A stretch of 11,556 nucleotides of DNA from Rubrobacter sp. (GCA_016781775.1 JADDPR010000247.1:1-11556); one strand, 5' to 3'. Positions 1 to 7,105 are shown, counted from the first letter of the stretch. The notes: a model not told the origin generated them from the letters alone. Translations and numbers: made by a program.

Positions 1-1
1 C

Positions 2-1192
2 TTAGGCGGCCGCTCGTTCGGGCGCCGATTCGCCTTTCGCGCGTCGTATACCGGCGAGCAGCAGGACGAGGGCCGCTCCCGCGCAGAGCGCCCCAACCCA
101 TCCGAGGGCCGCGATGGAACCGTAGCCCAGGGCGAAGGAGCCGAGGGCCGAGCCCGCGCCCTGTCCGAGGTAGATCGCCGACGCGTTCAGCGAGAGGACC
201 GTGTTCCTTGATTCGGGGGCGGTCTGGATCAGGCGGTACTGCTGAAGCGGTATGATCGCAAACCCCGCGACGCTCCACGCGACGAGCGCCGCAACGGCGC
301 CCAGGACCGCCGTCCAAGAGCCCGCGTCCGCCACGGTGAGCAGCGAGAACGAGAGCAACGAGAACGCGAGGACGACCAGGATCGCGCCCATGCTGCCCCG
401 GTAGCCCCGGCGATCCGCCCAGTAACCCCCAAGGGAGTTTCCCGCGATGCTGGCGAGCCCGAACACAAACAGCATCGCCCCGATGCCGCCCCCACCGAAG
501 CCCGTCAGCCCTTCAAGAAGCGGCCTCACGTAGGTGAGCACGACGAAGCCGGCCGCCACGCCGAGCGCGGTGATGCCCAGGACGGCCAGTATGACCGCCC
601 TGCCCGCGACGGCGAACATCGACCGCAAGCCCGCCACCGGAGGTTTCTCCACGTCCGGCAGGACCGCGGCGACCGAGACCGCGGCAACCGCCGCCAGGAC
701 GCCTACCATCACGAAGCTGGCCCGCCACCCGAACTCGTCCCCGACCAGGGTGCCGAGCGGTATGCCGACGACCCAGGCTACGGTCATCCCGCCTATGACG
801 AGCGAGAGCGCCCTCCCTTGCTTCTCAGGGGCCGCGAGGTCCGCCGCTACGGCGCCCGCCACAGGCGTCAGGATCGCCGCCCCGAACGCCGCCGCAACTC
901 TTGCTGCGAGCAACAGCCCGAAGGAAGGCGCCACGGCTGCCGCCCCGTTTGCGACGGCGAAGAGGGCGAGCGCGGCAACGAGGAGCCAGCGCCTCGTCAC
1001 CCTCTCCGTGAGGGTGACGAGAACCGGCGAGCCCACGGCGTACGCCACGGCGAAGACGGTGATCAGATGACCCGCCGATTCTATGGGGACCGAGAACTCG
1101 CCGGCCACGCTGCCCAGAAGCCCCGTGACGACGAAGGTGCCGGTCCCGATGGCGAAGGTCGCCAACGTCAGGATCAGGACGCGAAAGTTCAC
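2..1192 (-). CDS. MFS transporter, DHA1 drug/sugar exporter type
   Basis: This is an inner-membrane proton-coupled exporter of about 396 residues, a usual length for 12-helix DHA1 transporters (AraJ/YdhP/SotB-like). The protein is a series of hydrophobic segments with a charged TM2-TM3 loop (TERVTRR, about residues 62-68). A motif-C-like stretch reads GGMTVAWVVGIPLG at about 134-147, followed by GDEFGWRASF. A second motif-A-like loop, YWADRRGYRG, begins the C-terminal half. I chose the GTG at 1192 because the frame upstream is Arg/Pro/Gly-rich and is the shadow of the tetR gene, while hydrophobic TM1 begins right after this GTG. The start overlaps the TGA of the TetR gene by 4 nt (GTGA), so the two are probably translationally coupled and the regulator likely controls this exporter. 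The substrate cannot be told from sequence. The stop lies at the very edge of the window, but the gene is complete. Confidence 0.9.
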   Translation of the reverse strand: MNFRVLILTLATFAIGTGTFVVTGLLGSVAGEFSVPIESAGHLITVFAVAYAVGSPVLVTLTERVTRRWLLVAALALFAVANGAAAVAPSFGLLLAARVAAAFGAAILTPVAGAVAADLAAPEKQGRALSLVIGGMTVAWVVGIPLGTLVGDEFGWRASFVMVGVLAAVAAVSVAAVLPDVEKPPVAGLRSMFAVAGRAVILAVLGITALGVAAGFVVLTYVRPLLEGLTGFGGGGIGAMLFVFGLASIAGNSLGGYWADRRGYRGSMGAILVVLAFSLLSFSLLTVADAGSWTAVLGAVAALVAWSVAGFAIIPLQQYRLIQTAPESRNTVLSLNASAIYLGQGAGSALGSFALGYGSIAALGWVGALCAGAALVLLLAGIRRAKGESAPERAAA

Positions 1193-1806
1193 CGGCGGCC
1201 CTCGGCCGGCTGCCCTTGCCCATCCCCTTCGCCGAGCCTTGCGAAACGGCGCAAGAACTCCCGCCAGGCCTCCCGGAACTCGGGGCTTTCGGGGTCCTGG
1301 CCGGTGGTCATGCGCGTAATCTGGGCGAACGCCACCGGATAGGCGGTGAGGGCGTAGACCGCGAGCTGGAGGTAGCGCGGGTCGAGGTCTGTGGGGAGGT
1401 CTCCCCTGGCCCCCTTCCCCCGCAGGTCCTCGACCTGGCGGGCGATGGACTCGCGGCGCTCCTCCTCGAGGGGCGCCTCTTCGCTGCGGTTCGCGGCCTC
1501 CCAGGTCAAAAAACGGATCCAATCGAGGTCCTCGTAGAGCTTCTCGAAGTGGTACTCCAGAAGCTCCCCAAGCTCCCCCGGCGACCCCTCCAGCCTCCCG
1601 AGGCGCTCCTCGATCTTGCGCTCCACGACCTCCCGAAAGAGGTCCTCCTTCCCACCGAAGTAGTGGTACAGGAGCTGCTTGTTCACCCCGGCCCTTCGGC
1701 CTATCGACTCCACCCGGGCCCCCGCGAAACCCTTCTCCGCGAACTCGCCGACCGCCGCCTCGACGATGCGCCCCCGCGTCCGCTCCGCGTCCCGTACCTT
1801 GCCCAA
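1189..1806 (-). CDS. TetR/AcrR family transcriptional regulator
   Basis: This is a 205-residue TetR-type repressor. The N-terminal DNA-binding domain spans about residues 5-55, with the family pattern TRGRIVEAAVGEFAEKGF, then VESIGRRAGVNKQLLYHYFGGKEDLF, where the recognition helix and the YHYFGGKE signature are clear. The rest is a helical ligand-binding/dimerisation domain with no assignable ligand. The start is a TTG at 1806. No ATG lies nearby, and a GAGGGGTAGGA purine stretch is 11-21 nt upstream. Its TGA overlaps the GTG of the MFS gene, the usual arrangement for a repressor and the efflux pump it controls. The gene probably represses its own promoter (1849-1877). Family assignment is firm; the target and inducer are inferred or unknown. 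Confidence 0.92.
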   Translation of the reverse strand: MGKVRDAERTRGRIVEAAVGEFAEKGFAGARVESIGRRAGVNKQLLYHYFGGKEDLFREVVERKIEERLGRLEGSPGELGELLEYHFEKLYEDLDWIRFLTWEAANRSEEAPLEEERRESIARQVEDLRGKGARGDLPTDLDPRYLQLAVYALTAYPVAFAQITRMTTGQDPESPEFREAWREFLRRFARLGEGDGQGQPAEGRR

Positions 1807-1848
1807 GCCGTCGTCCTACCCCTCGATCCGACCGTCCGTATCTAACAG

Positions 1849-1877
1849 AAGGTAGGCCGTTATCAACCGTTTGTCAA
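1849..1877 (-). promoter_or_regulatory. Putative promoter of the tetR-MFS operon
   Basis: Read on the minus strand, a perfect -35 TTGACA (1877-1872) is followed by a 17-bp spacer and TACCTT (1854-1849) as -10, which matches three of six consensus positions. Transcription would begin about 35-40 nt before the TTG start. The spacer contains GTTGATAAC, a GTT/AAC inverted repeat that could be part of a TetR operator, but the arms are too short to be sure. Confidence 0.5.
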
Positions 1878-1963
1878 GTTGCGTTAGGGCTGCGTGGGGG
1901 TGAGGGCTGGGTTAAGCTAGATGCTCCTACCGTCACAAGGGAATGGCGGTTGGAGAAGCGCGG

Positions 1964-1974
1964 AAAGGAGGAGG
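1964..1974 (+). promoter_or_regulatory. Ribosome binding site fixing the EF-G2 start
   Basis: AAAGGAGGAGG ends 2 nt before ATG 1977, with the AAAGGAGG core about 5 nt away. This strong Shine-Dalgarno decides for ATG 1977 over the upstream in-frame TTG at 1950. No convincing sigma-70-type promoter was found between 1880 and 1950. Confidence 0.85.
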
Positions 1975-1976
1975 TT

Positions 1977-4022
1977 ATGGCTGTTGAGCCGGCTGTGATC
2001 CGGAACGTGTGCTTGATCGGCCACCGGGGGAGTGGCAAGACGGCGCTGGGGGAGGCGATGCTGGGGCTTGCCCAGGGGAGGAAAGGCCCGGGGACGTCCG
2101 TCCTCGACCACGCGGAGGAGGAGGTCGAGCGCGGGATGACGCTCGGCATGAGCGTCGCCCACCTCGAGTGGAAGGGGCGCCACGTCAATGTGCTCGATAC
2201 CCCCGGGGACGGGGGATTTATCGCGGATGCCTTCGTGGCGCAGAGGGCGGCCGATTGCGCGGTCCTCGTGGTGCATGCGCAAGACCCCATACAGGTCGTC
2301 ACCGAGCGCGTCTGGCGGCGCGGGGAGAAGGAGGACATCCCGCACGTCGTCGTCGTCAACCACCTCGACCGGGAGCGCACGGACTTCGTGGCCGTGGTGG
2401 ATTCTTTACGCGAACGGTTCGGTCCCGCGGTCGTGCCGCTGAACCTGCCGATCGGCAAGGAGGGGGAGCTGCGCGGGATTTACGGCCTCCTCACCGGCAT
2501 CGCGTTCGTGGACGGTGAGCAGAGAGCCGAGGTCCCCGAGGGGATGGAGGAGGAGGTCGAGGCGGCGAGGCTCCTTATCTTCGAGACCATCGCCGAGAGC
2601 GACGACACCCTGCTGGAGAAGTATCTCGAAGGGGAGGAGCTGACCACCGAGGAGCTCTTCGAGGGCTTGCGGCGCGGCATCGCCGACGGCGTGATCATCC
2701 CGGCGCTCGCGACGAGCGCGGAGCGCATGATCGGGGTGGACAGGGTGCTCGACGTGATCGCCGGTAGCGCCCCGAGCCCGGTCGACCGCTGCCGCTGGAC
2801 CACGGTGAGCGGTAAAGAAGTCCCCTGCGACCCCGACGGCCCGTTCGCCGCCTACGTCTTCAAGACCTACGTCGACCCCTACGCGGGGCGTCTGAGCGTC
2901 CTCCGCGTCGTGAGCGGGCGCTGCCGCTCGGACGAGACCCTCACCAACCCGAGGACGGGCTCCACCGAGCGCCTCGGCGGCATCTCTCACATGATGGGCA
3001 AGGAGCGTATCCCCGGCGACGAGGCGGTCGCGGGGGACATCATCGCCGTCGCCAAGCTCAAGGATACCCACACCTTCGACACCCTGTGCAAGCCCGATAA
3101 AGTCGTCGCCTTCCCGCCCGTCGAGCTCCCCGAGTCGACGACCGCGTTCGCCGTGGGGGCGAAGACCCGTGGGGAGGAGGAGAAGGTCTTCGAGGCCATA
3201 CGCAAGGTCGCGGACGAGGACCCGTCGCTCGTGCTCGTGCGTTCGGATTCGACGGGGGAGGAGATCCTCTCGGGGCTCGCCCAGATGCACGTCGAGCTCG
3301 CGCTCGAGCGGATAAACCGCCGCTACGGGGTCGAGGTCGAGGCGAGGGCGCCGAAGGTGCCTTTCGTTGAGACGATCTCCGCGGCCTCCCAGGCCCAGGG
3401 GCGCTACAAGAAGCAGACCGGCGGGCGCGGCCAGTTCGGGGACGCGAGGATAGAGCTCTCGCCGCTACCCCGCGGCGCCGGCTTCGAGTTCGAGGACGGC
3501 ATCACGGGCGGGGCGATCCCACGCCAGTTTATCCCCGCCGTCGAGAAGGGCATCCAGGAGGCCATGCGCGAGGGCCCCATCGCCGGCTACCCGGTCAGGG
3601 ACGTCAAAGTCCGCCTCTACGACGGATCCTTCCACTCGGTGGACTCCTCCGAGGCCGCCTTCAAGGTCGCGGGCTCGATGGCCTTCAAAAATGCCGTCGA
3701 GAACGCCCGTCCCGTCCTGTTGGAGCCGTACGTGAAGGTCGAGGTCCTGGCCCCCACGGAGCTCGTCGGGGACATCATGGGCGACCTCTCGGGGAGGCGC
3801 GGGAGGCCCATGGGCATCGAGCAGCGCGGCGAGCGGCAGGTGGTACAGGCCGAGGTCCCGCAGGTCGAGATGCTGACCTACGCTCGCGACCTCCGCTCCA
3901 TCACGGGCGGCCGGGCCAATTTCCACGTCGAGCCCGGCCACTACGAGGAGGTCCCGCCGAACCTCGTCGACAAGGTCCTCTCCGCCAACGTGAGGGAGGA
4001 AGAGAAGGAGAAGGTGAGCTAG
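1977..4022 (+). CDS. Elongation factor G-like GTPase (EF-G2 type)
   Basis: This is a 681-residue cytoplasmic translational GTPase with full EF-G architecture. The G domain (about 1-265) has P-loop GHRGSGKT (15-22), switch I ERGMTL (51-56), DTPG (74-77), NHLD (128-131) in place of NKMD, and ATSA (245-248). Domain II spans about 285-375. Domains III/IV carry GGRGQFG (482-488) and HSVDSSEAAFKVAGSMAF (553-570). Domain V has GDLSGRRGRPMGIEQRG (602-618). The residue after DTPG, histidine in canonical EF-G and EF-Tu and needed for GTP hydrolysis, is Asp78 here (DTPGDGGF). Actinobacteria carry a second EF-G (EF-G2) diverged at this site; from memory, the mycobacterial EF-G2 binds guanine nucleotide but lacks ribosome-stimulated GTPase. 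It is therefore probably a paralogue, not the housekeeping fusA, which normally sits beside rpsG and tuf. Those genes are absent here and the gene stands alone. Confidence 0.93.
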   Translation: MAVEPAVIRNVCLIGHRGSGKTALGEAMLGLAQGRKGPGTSVLDHAEEEVERGMTLGMSVAHLEWKGRHVNVLDTPGDGGFIADAFVAQRAADCAVLVVHAQDPIQVVTERVWRRGEKEDIPHVVVVNHLDRERTDFVAVVDSLRERFGPAVVPLNLPIGKEGELRGIYGLLTGIAFVDGEQRAEVPEGMEEEVEAARLLIFETIAESDDTLLEKYLEGEELTTEELFEGLRRGIADGVIIPALATSAERMIGVDRVLDVIAGSAPSPVDRCRWTTVSGKEVPCDPDGPFAAYVFKTYVDPYAGRLSVLRVVSGRCRSDETLTNPRTGSTERLGGISHMMGKERIPGDEAVAGDIIAVAKLKDTHTFDTLCKPDKVVAFPPVELPESTTAFAVGAKTRGEEEKVFEAIRKVADEDPSLVLVRSDSTGEEILSGLAQMHVELALERINRRYGVEVEARAPKVPFVETISAASQAQGRYKKQTGGRGQFGDARIELSPLPRGAGFEFEDGITGGAIPRQFIPAVEKGIQEAMREGPIAGYPVRDVKVRLYDGSFHSVDSSEAAFKVAGSMAFKNAVENARPVLLEPYVKVEVLAPTELVGDIMGDLSGRRGRPMGIEQRGERQVVQAEVPQVEMLTYARDLRSITGGRANFHVEPGHYEEVPPNLVDKVLSANVREEEKEKVS

Positions 4023-4038
4023 CGCAGACGGCCCACGC

Positions 4039-4071
4039 GGAGGAGGGGCGACAACGCGTGGTCCCTCCTCC
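4039..4071 (+). terminator. GC hairpin after EF-G2, possible terminator
   Basis: GGAGGAGGG (4039-4047) pairs perfectly with CCCTCCTCC (4063-4071) around a 15-nt loop, 16 nt after the stop codon. There is no T-tract, so it is either a T-less terminator as seen in high-GC bacteria or a 3'-end stabiliser. The rest of 4023-4238 holds no convincing gene. The genes on either side converge here. Confidence 0.45.
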
Positions 4072-4195
4072 CTCACCTGCGTAACCTTACGCCGATCCGC
4101 AGGCCCTCCTCGGAGCACGGTCTCGTCAGAACGGGCGCCGGGCTGTTGCTCTGCGGGCTTCGTGTTGGGCGCTTTTGCGCGTGGTCGAGACGATG

Positions 4196-4240
4196 AGCCT
4201 CGTTGTTGTAGCGTCGCACCGACGGCGAGTCGCTGAGGCT
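4196..4240 (-). terminator. Weak inverted repeat at the end of the nitrile hydratase operon
   Basis: On the plus strand AGCCTC (4196-4201) and GAGGCT (4235-4240) form a 6-bp stem that includes the alpha-subunit stop codon. The loop contains a smaller CGAC/GTCG stem. There is no T-tract in the minus-strand direction, so this is only a weak candidate for the operon end. Confidence 0.2.
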
Positions 4241-4877
4241 ATACCCGCGCCGGCTCCCGCGGCACGGCCGTACCTACGAGGCAGTCCCTGGTGACGAGGT
4301 CCGCGAGCTCGTCTTCGGTCATGCCCTCGGTCCCCGGTGGGCGCATGGGGAGGACGAGGTAGCGGACATCGGCGGAGGAGTCGTGGACGGAGACCGAGGT
4401 GTCCTCCGGGATCTCCAGCCCGAACTCCCGCATCACGGCGCGCGGCTCGACGACGGCGCGGGAGCGGTAGGCGGGGCTCTTGTACCAGTCGGGCGGGCGG
4501 CCGAGGATGGCGCGCGGGTAGCACGAGCAGAGGGTGCAGACGATGAGGTTGTGGGTCGCCGGGGTGTTCTCGACGGTGACGAACTCGACGGTGCCGGAGG
4601 CGTCTATGCCGAGCTGCGAGCAGGCGGCCTTGGTATCGCGTAAGAGCAGCTCCTTGAAGCCGGGATCCGTCCAGGCGCGGGCGACGAGGCGGGCGCCGTT
4701 CTCGTAGGAGCGGGCCTCCATGTACTCGATTTGCGCCTCGACCTCCTCGTGCGTCAGGATGCCCTTCTCGGCGAGCAGCTCTTCGACGGCCCGGATGCGC
4801 GCCGCCCACGGGCTAGTCTCGTGCTTCGGCTCCGCGTGCGGGTGCCCATGCTCGTGTTCGTGTCCGTTCTCGCTCAC
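4239..4877 (-). CDS. Cobalt-type nitrile hydratase alpha / thiocyanate hydrolase gamma subunit
   Basis: This is the 212-residue metal-binding catalytic subunit. The claw motif is V-C114-T-L-C117-S-C119-YPR. Thr between the first two cysteines marks the Co(III) type, as Fe-type enzymes have Ser. In this family the second and third cysteines are oxidised to sulfinate/sulfenate and bind the metal together with backbone amides. Other family blocks are ARLVARAWTDPGFKELLL (62-79), PDWYKSPAYRSR (129-140), ADVRYLVLPMRPPGTEG (169-185) and LVTRDCLVG (194-202). The N-terminus has six His in residues 6-19, plausibly a cobalt-handling tail. The GTG start at 4877 lies 1 nt after the TAA of the preceding gene, with GAGGAG as ribosome binding site. 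The product would turn nitriles into amides, or thiocyanate into carbonyl sulfide and ammonia. YPR instead of the YPW common in nitrile hydratases, and the split beta, leave the thiocyanate reading open. Confidence 0.88.
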   Translation of the reverse strand: MSENGHEHEHGHPHAEPKHETSPWAARIRAVEELLAEKGILTHEEVEAQIEYMEARSYENGARLVARAWTDPGFKELLLRDTKAACSQLGIDASGTVEFVTVENTPATHNLIVCTLCSCYPRAILGRPPDWYKSPAYRSRAVVEPRAVMREFGLEIPEDTSVSVHDSSADVRYLVLPMRPPGTEGMTEDELADLVTRDCLVGTAVPREPARV

Positions 4878-4878
4878 G

Positions 4879-5190
4879 TTAGCTCTCCTCGATCGCGGGT
4901 TCGAGCCAGTGCTCGTAGATGTCGACGTGGAGCGTGTCGCCCGGCGGCCCCGCGTAGCCCTCCCACAGGTCGGTCTGGCGGAAACACACCCTGTAGAGCG
5001 GCTTCTCGGGGAGGCCGGCGCCGCCGTAGGCGAGGGACTCGGGGTCCGGAAAGCCGCCGAGGATGCCGGTGACGCGGCCGCGTTTCCCTTTCACGTATTC
5101 GGGGGTGCGGACGTGGCCCTTCTTCTCCACGTTCGGGACGCGCACGGCGTCCCCCGGCCGGAAGCGGGCCGCTGTTGCGGGTCGGATCAC
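4879..5190 (-). CDS. Nitrile hydratase beta, C-terminal half (thiocyanate hydrolase alpha-like)
   Basis: This 103-residue protein matches the SH3-like C-terminal domain of nitrile hydratase beta: FRPGDAVRVPN (10-20), GHVRTPEYVKGKRGRV (25-40), EKPLYRVCF (62-70), TDLWEG (73-78), then DTLHVDIYEHWLEPA (85-99) at the end. I chose the GTG at 5190 because its GTGA overlaps the TGA of the upstream betaN gene and the homology starts directly after it. A longer frame to 5292 exists but only shadows betaN. In ordinary nitrile hydratases this domain is fused behind betaN. Separate polypeptides are known in thiocyanate hydrolase (ScnA) and in the three-subunit toyocamycin nitrile hydratase. The overlap suggests coupled synthesis in equal amounts. 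It should bind the alpha subunit and line the active site. Confidence 0.85.
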   Translation of the reverse strand: MIRPATAARFRPGDAVRVPNVEKKGHVRTPEYVKGKRGRVTGILGGFPDPESLAYGGAGLPEKPLYRVCFRQTDLWEGYAGPPGDTLHVDIYEHWLEPAIEES

Positions 5191-5492
5191 CCGCTCTCCC
5201 AACGCCTTTCGAGGGCCGCGGCCCGCTCGTCTATCTCCTCCTGGGTGAGGAGGCCCTTCTCGACGACGAGCGCCTCGGCCGCCGCAGCCCACCGCTCGTA
5301 GTAGCTCATCTCCCTGTACTCCCGTAGGCTCTCGATGGCCCGGCGCATCTCGTCGGTGGTCTTGTGTCCTTTGGCGTTCAGGACGTAGTTGACCGCATCG
5401 GCGAGGCGTTCCCAGTCTTCGAGCTCGTGCTGACTCTTATCGACGGGGCCGAACTCCTCGCGTCGGCCCCCCATGTCGTGAATGCCGGTCAT
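5187..5492 (-). CDS. Nitrile hydratase beta, N-terminal half (thiocyanate hydrolase beta-like)
   Basis: This 101-residue protein opens with the hallmark of nitrile hydratase beta, M-x-GIHDMGG (1-9), followed by FGPV (14-17). A helical segment then ends in SYYERWAAAAEALVVEKG (63-80) and LLTQEEID, matching the YYEHW...LVEKGVLT block of beta subunits. It stops in the region that is the inter-domain linker in fused beta subunits, and the next gene starts there with a 4-nt overlap. It is the counterpart of thiocyanate hydrolase beta (ScnB). The same fold also occurs in the small activator proteins that load cobalt or swap subunits, so a chaperone role besides a structural one is possible, and no separate activator gene is in the window. 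ATG 5492 lies 9 nt after the gpgS stop, with no clear Shine-Dalgarno, so reinitiation is likely. Confidence 0.83.
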   Translation of the reverse strand: MTGIHDMGGRREEFGPVDKSQHELEDWERLADAVNYVLNAKGHKTTDEMRRAIESLREYREMSYYERWAAAAEALVVEKGLLTQEEIDERAAALERRWESG

Positions 5493-5501
5493 GCCGGTAT
5501 C

Positions 5502-6521
5502 TTACCCGACGCTCATCACCTCGGCGAGCGGTGGGCGCTCGACGAGCTCCTCGACGTGCTCGCGTAGTGCGAGACCCTCGGGCGTGGCGACGGCGTGCAG
5601 GTACTCGCTGAACTGGAAGAGCGAGTCCGGGAGTCCGGGGTCGCGGACCTGCTGCAGCCGGCCGTCCTGGCGCAGGCGCCTCGCGACGGCGCGCAGGACG
5701 GAGTAGCTCATGCGGCCGAGGTCGAAGAGGGGCTGATGGCGGTTCTGGCGCGTGCCAAGGTCGACCTGCGCCATCGCGCCGAGGCCGACCTTCTTGAGGA
5801 CGTCGATCATGATCCCGGTCTCGACCGCGTAGCCGGTGAGGAACGGTATGGAGGCGAAGAGCTCCTTGTCGGCGGCGAACTCGCCGGCCAGAGGTTGCAC
5901 GAACCCGGTCAGCTCGGGGTAGAAGAGGTTGAAGAGGGGCTTCGTCGTAAGCTCCGTGACGCGACCCCCGCCGTCCTGCTGGACGGTCTCGTCGCTCTTG
6001 AAGGGCCTCCTGAACGCCCCCTTGACGAAGCGCACACCCGGCGTCGTAAAGATGGGGCCCAGGGTGCCGTAAACAAGCTGCTGTTTGAAGTCCTTCGTGT
6101 CGGCGTCGGCGAACATGATGATGTCGCCCGTCGCGACGGAGAGGCTCCGCCACATGGCGTCACCCTTACCGTGCGCGCCACCGTAGTTCGAGAGGAGCGC
6201 GTTCTCCGAGAAGACCTCGGCCCCCTTGCTGCGGGCGGCCTCGGCGGTGCCGTCCTCCGAGTCGGCGTCTACGACCAGGGTCTGGTCCACGAGCGGGGTG
6301 CCCTCGGGCATCCTCTCGTTCAGGGCCCGCACCTCCTCCAGGATACCGCCGATCGTGTCGGCGACGTTGCGGGACGGGAGGACCAGGCTTACGGTGCGGC
6401 GCGACTCTTTCTTGAGCCGTGCCAGTTCGGAAAGGTCGGAGAATGCTTCATGCTTGTAAGATCGGTTCTCAAACCACTCCGCGGCGTCTCGGGGCGCGAA
6501 GCCCCCCTCGTGCTTTCTCAT
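5502..6521 (-). CDS. gpgS: Glucosyl/mannosyl-3-phosphoglycerate synthase (GT81)
   Basis: This is a 339-residue cytoplasmic GT-A glycosyltransferase. It transfers glucose or mannose from a nucleotide sugar to 3-phosphoglycerate, the first step to glucosylglycerate or mannosylglycerate, which are compatible solutes. Visible motifs are SLVLPSRNVADTIGGI (45-60, nucleotide-sugar binding), VVDADSEDGTAE (83-94), GAHGKGDAMW (115-124), the metal-binding FADADT (137-142), GGGRVTEL (184-191), QPLAGEFA (209-216) and YAVETGIMID (231-240). The N-terminal YKHEAFSDLSELARLK (22-37) is also typical. The Rubrobacter xylanophilus homologue is reported to accept both GDP-mannose and GDP-glucose and was named MpgS, so the sugar cannot be fixed here. 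No phosphatase partner (gpgP/mpgP) is adjacent. It is the first gene of the operon with the nitrile hydratase genes. ATG 6521 lacks an obvious Shine-Dalgarno, so the exact start is moderately certain. Confidence 0.9.
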   Translation of the reverse strand: MRKHEGGFAPRDAAEWFENRSYKHEAFSDLSELARLKKESRRTVSLVLPSRNVADTIGGILEEVRALNERMPEGTPLVDQTLVVDADSEDGTAEAARSKGAEVFSENALLSNYGGAHGKGDAMWRSLSVATGDIIMFADADTKDFKQQLVYGTLGPIFTTPGVRFVKGAFRRPFKSDETVQQDGGGRVTELTTKPLFNLFYPELTGFVQPLAGEFAADKELFASIPFLTGYAVETGIMIDVLKKVGLGAMAQVDLGTRQNRHQPLFDLGRMSYSVLRAVARRLRQDGRLQQVRDPGLPDSLFQFSEYLHAVATPEGLALREHVEELVERPPLAEVMSVG

Positions 6522-6556
6522 GGCAGATAAGCTAACGTAAAACGACTCACATGTCT

Positions 6557-6562
6557 ATATTA
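6557..6562 (-). promoter_or_regulatory. Possible -10 box upstream of gpgS operon
   Basis: The short AT-rich stretch 6522-6565 stands out in GC-rich DNA. On the minus strand it contains TAATAT (6562-6557), a good -10 match, about 36 nt before ATG 6521. No convincing -35 lies 16-18 bp upstream, so only the -10 is proposed. Confidence 0.3.
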
Positions 6563-6597
6563 GCTCTTCACGATGTGCTTTCCGGCACTCCCGTGGT

Positions 6598-7105
6598 TTA
6601 CGAGACCGTGGTGCGAAGCACCTCCTCGATCGGGGTGATCCCCCGCGGCCTTCAGGAGGCCGTCGGCGCGCATCTTCACCATGCCCGCCCGAACGGCGGC
6701 GCGCGAGATCTCGTCCGCCGACGAGCGCTCCAGCGGGAGGCCGACGATCTCCCCGTTCATGGGCATGAGCTCGTAGATGCCGATCCTGCCGCGGTAGCCG
6801 TCGCCCCCGCAGGCCTCGCACCCCGCCGGAGCGAAGAAGCCGGGCCTCCCATCCTCCGGGTCCTCCCATTCGAAGGGGAAGCCTATCTCCCCGAGGAGCC
6901 CCTCGTCGACCTGGACCGGCGTCTTGCAATCATCGCACAGGCGGCGCACGAGCCGCTGGGCGACCACGCAGCCCACCGCGCTCGTCGTCAGGTACGGGTC
7001 GACGCCCATGTTCGTCAGGCGGGGGATCGCGCCCGCGGCGTCGTTCGTGTGGAGGGTCGCGAGGACCAGGTGGTCCGTGAGCGCCGCATCGACGGAGATC
7101 TCGGA
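6598..7105 (-). pseudogene. pilB/gspE-type secretion or pilus ATPase, 3' fragment with frameshift
   Basis: The reading frame encodes the last third of a GspE/PilB assembly ATPase. It starts at EISVDAALTDHLVLATLHTN, which covers the His-box TLHTNDAAGAI. The tetracysteine zinc motif follows (CDDC, then CEACGGDGYRGRIGIYELM), and then the C-terminal MVKMRADGLLKAA. Everything upstream, including the N-terminal domain, Walker A and Walker B/GEIRD, is absent: homology stops abruptly at about 7105. Near the 3' end a run of five G (plus strand C 6640-6644) shifts the frame. With four G the protein would continue ITPIEEVLRTTVS and stop at 6600-6598, matching the normal PilB ending; as written it reads into nonsense to 6560. 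It is therefore a broken remnant. The truncation point coincides with the start of accessory DNA, suggesting the gene was the integration target or was lost by rearrangement. The frameshift could be decay or a homopolymer sequencing error. Confidence 0.8.

Noticed and set aside
1193..1522. A 110-codon N-terminal extension of the MFS protein
   Set aside because: It is Arg/Pro/Gly-rich with no membrane character, lies antisense-frame to the tetR coding region, and the GTG at 1192 gives a normal DHA1 start coupled to tetR.
1861..1880. ATCAACC/GTCAAG resembling the TCAAC motifs of the primase repeats
   Set aside because: It lacks the G-rich hairpin and the 8-nt spacing, and lies in the tetR promoter, where TGTCAA is simply the -35 box read in reverse.
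2406..4118. Long minus-strand frames opposite EF-G2
   Set aside because: They are shadows of a strongly conserved EF-G gene in high-GC DNA, with His/Arg/Leu-rich products and no motifs.
5187..5192. The split nitrile hydratase beta as a nonsense-mutated pseudogene
   Set aside because: Both halves are intact, the break is at the domain linker with a coupling overlap, and the same split is known in thiocyanate hydrolase and toyocamycin nitrile hydratase.
5191..5292. A longer start for the betaC gene
   Set aside because: The extra residues are the out-of-frame reading of betaN. GTG 5190 with its GTGA overlap fits the family domain start.
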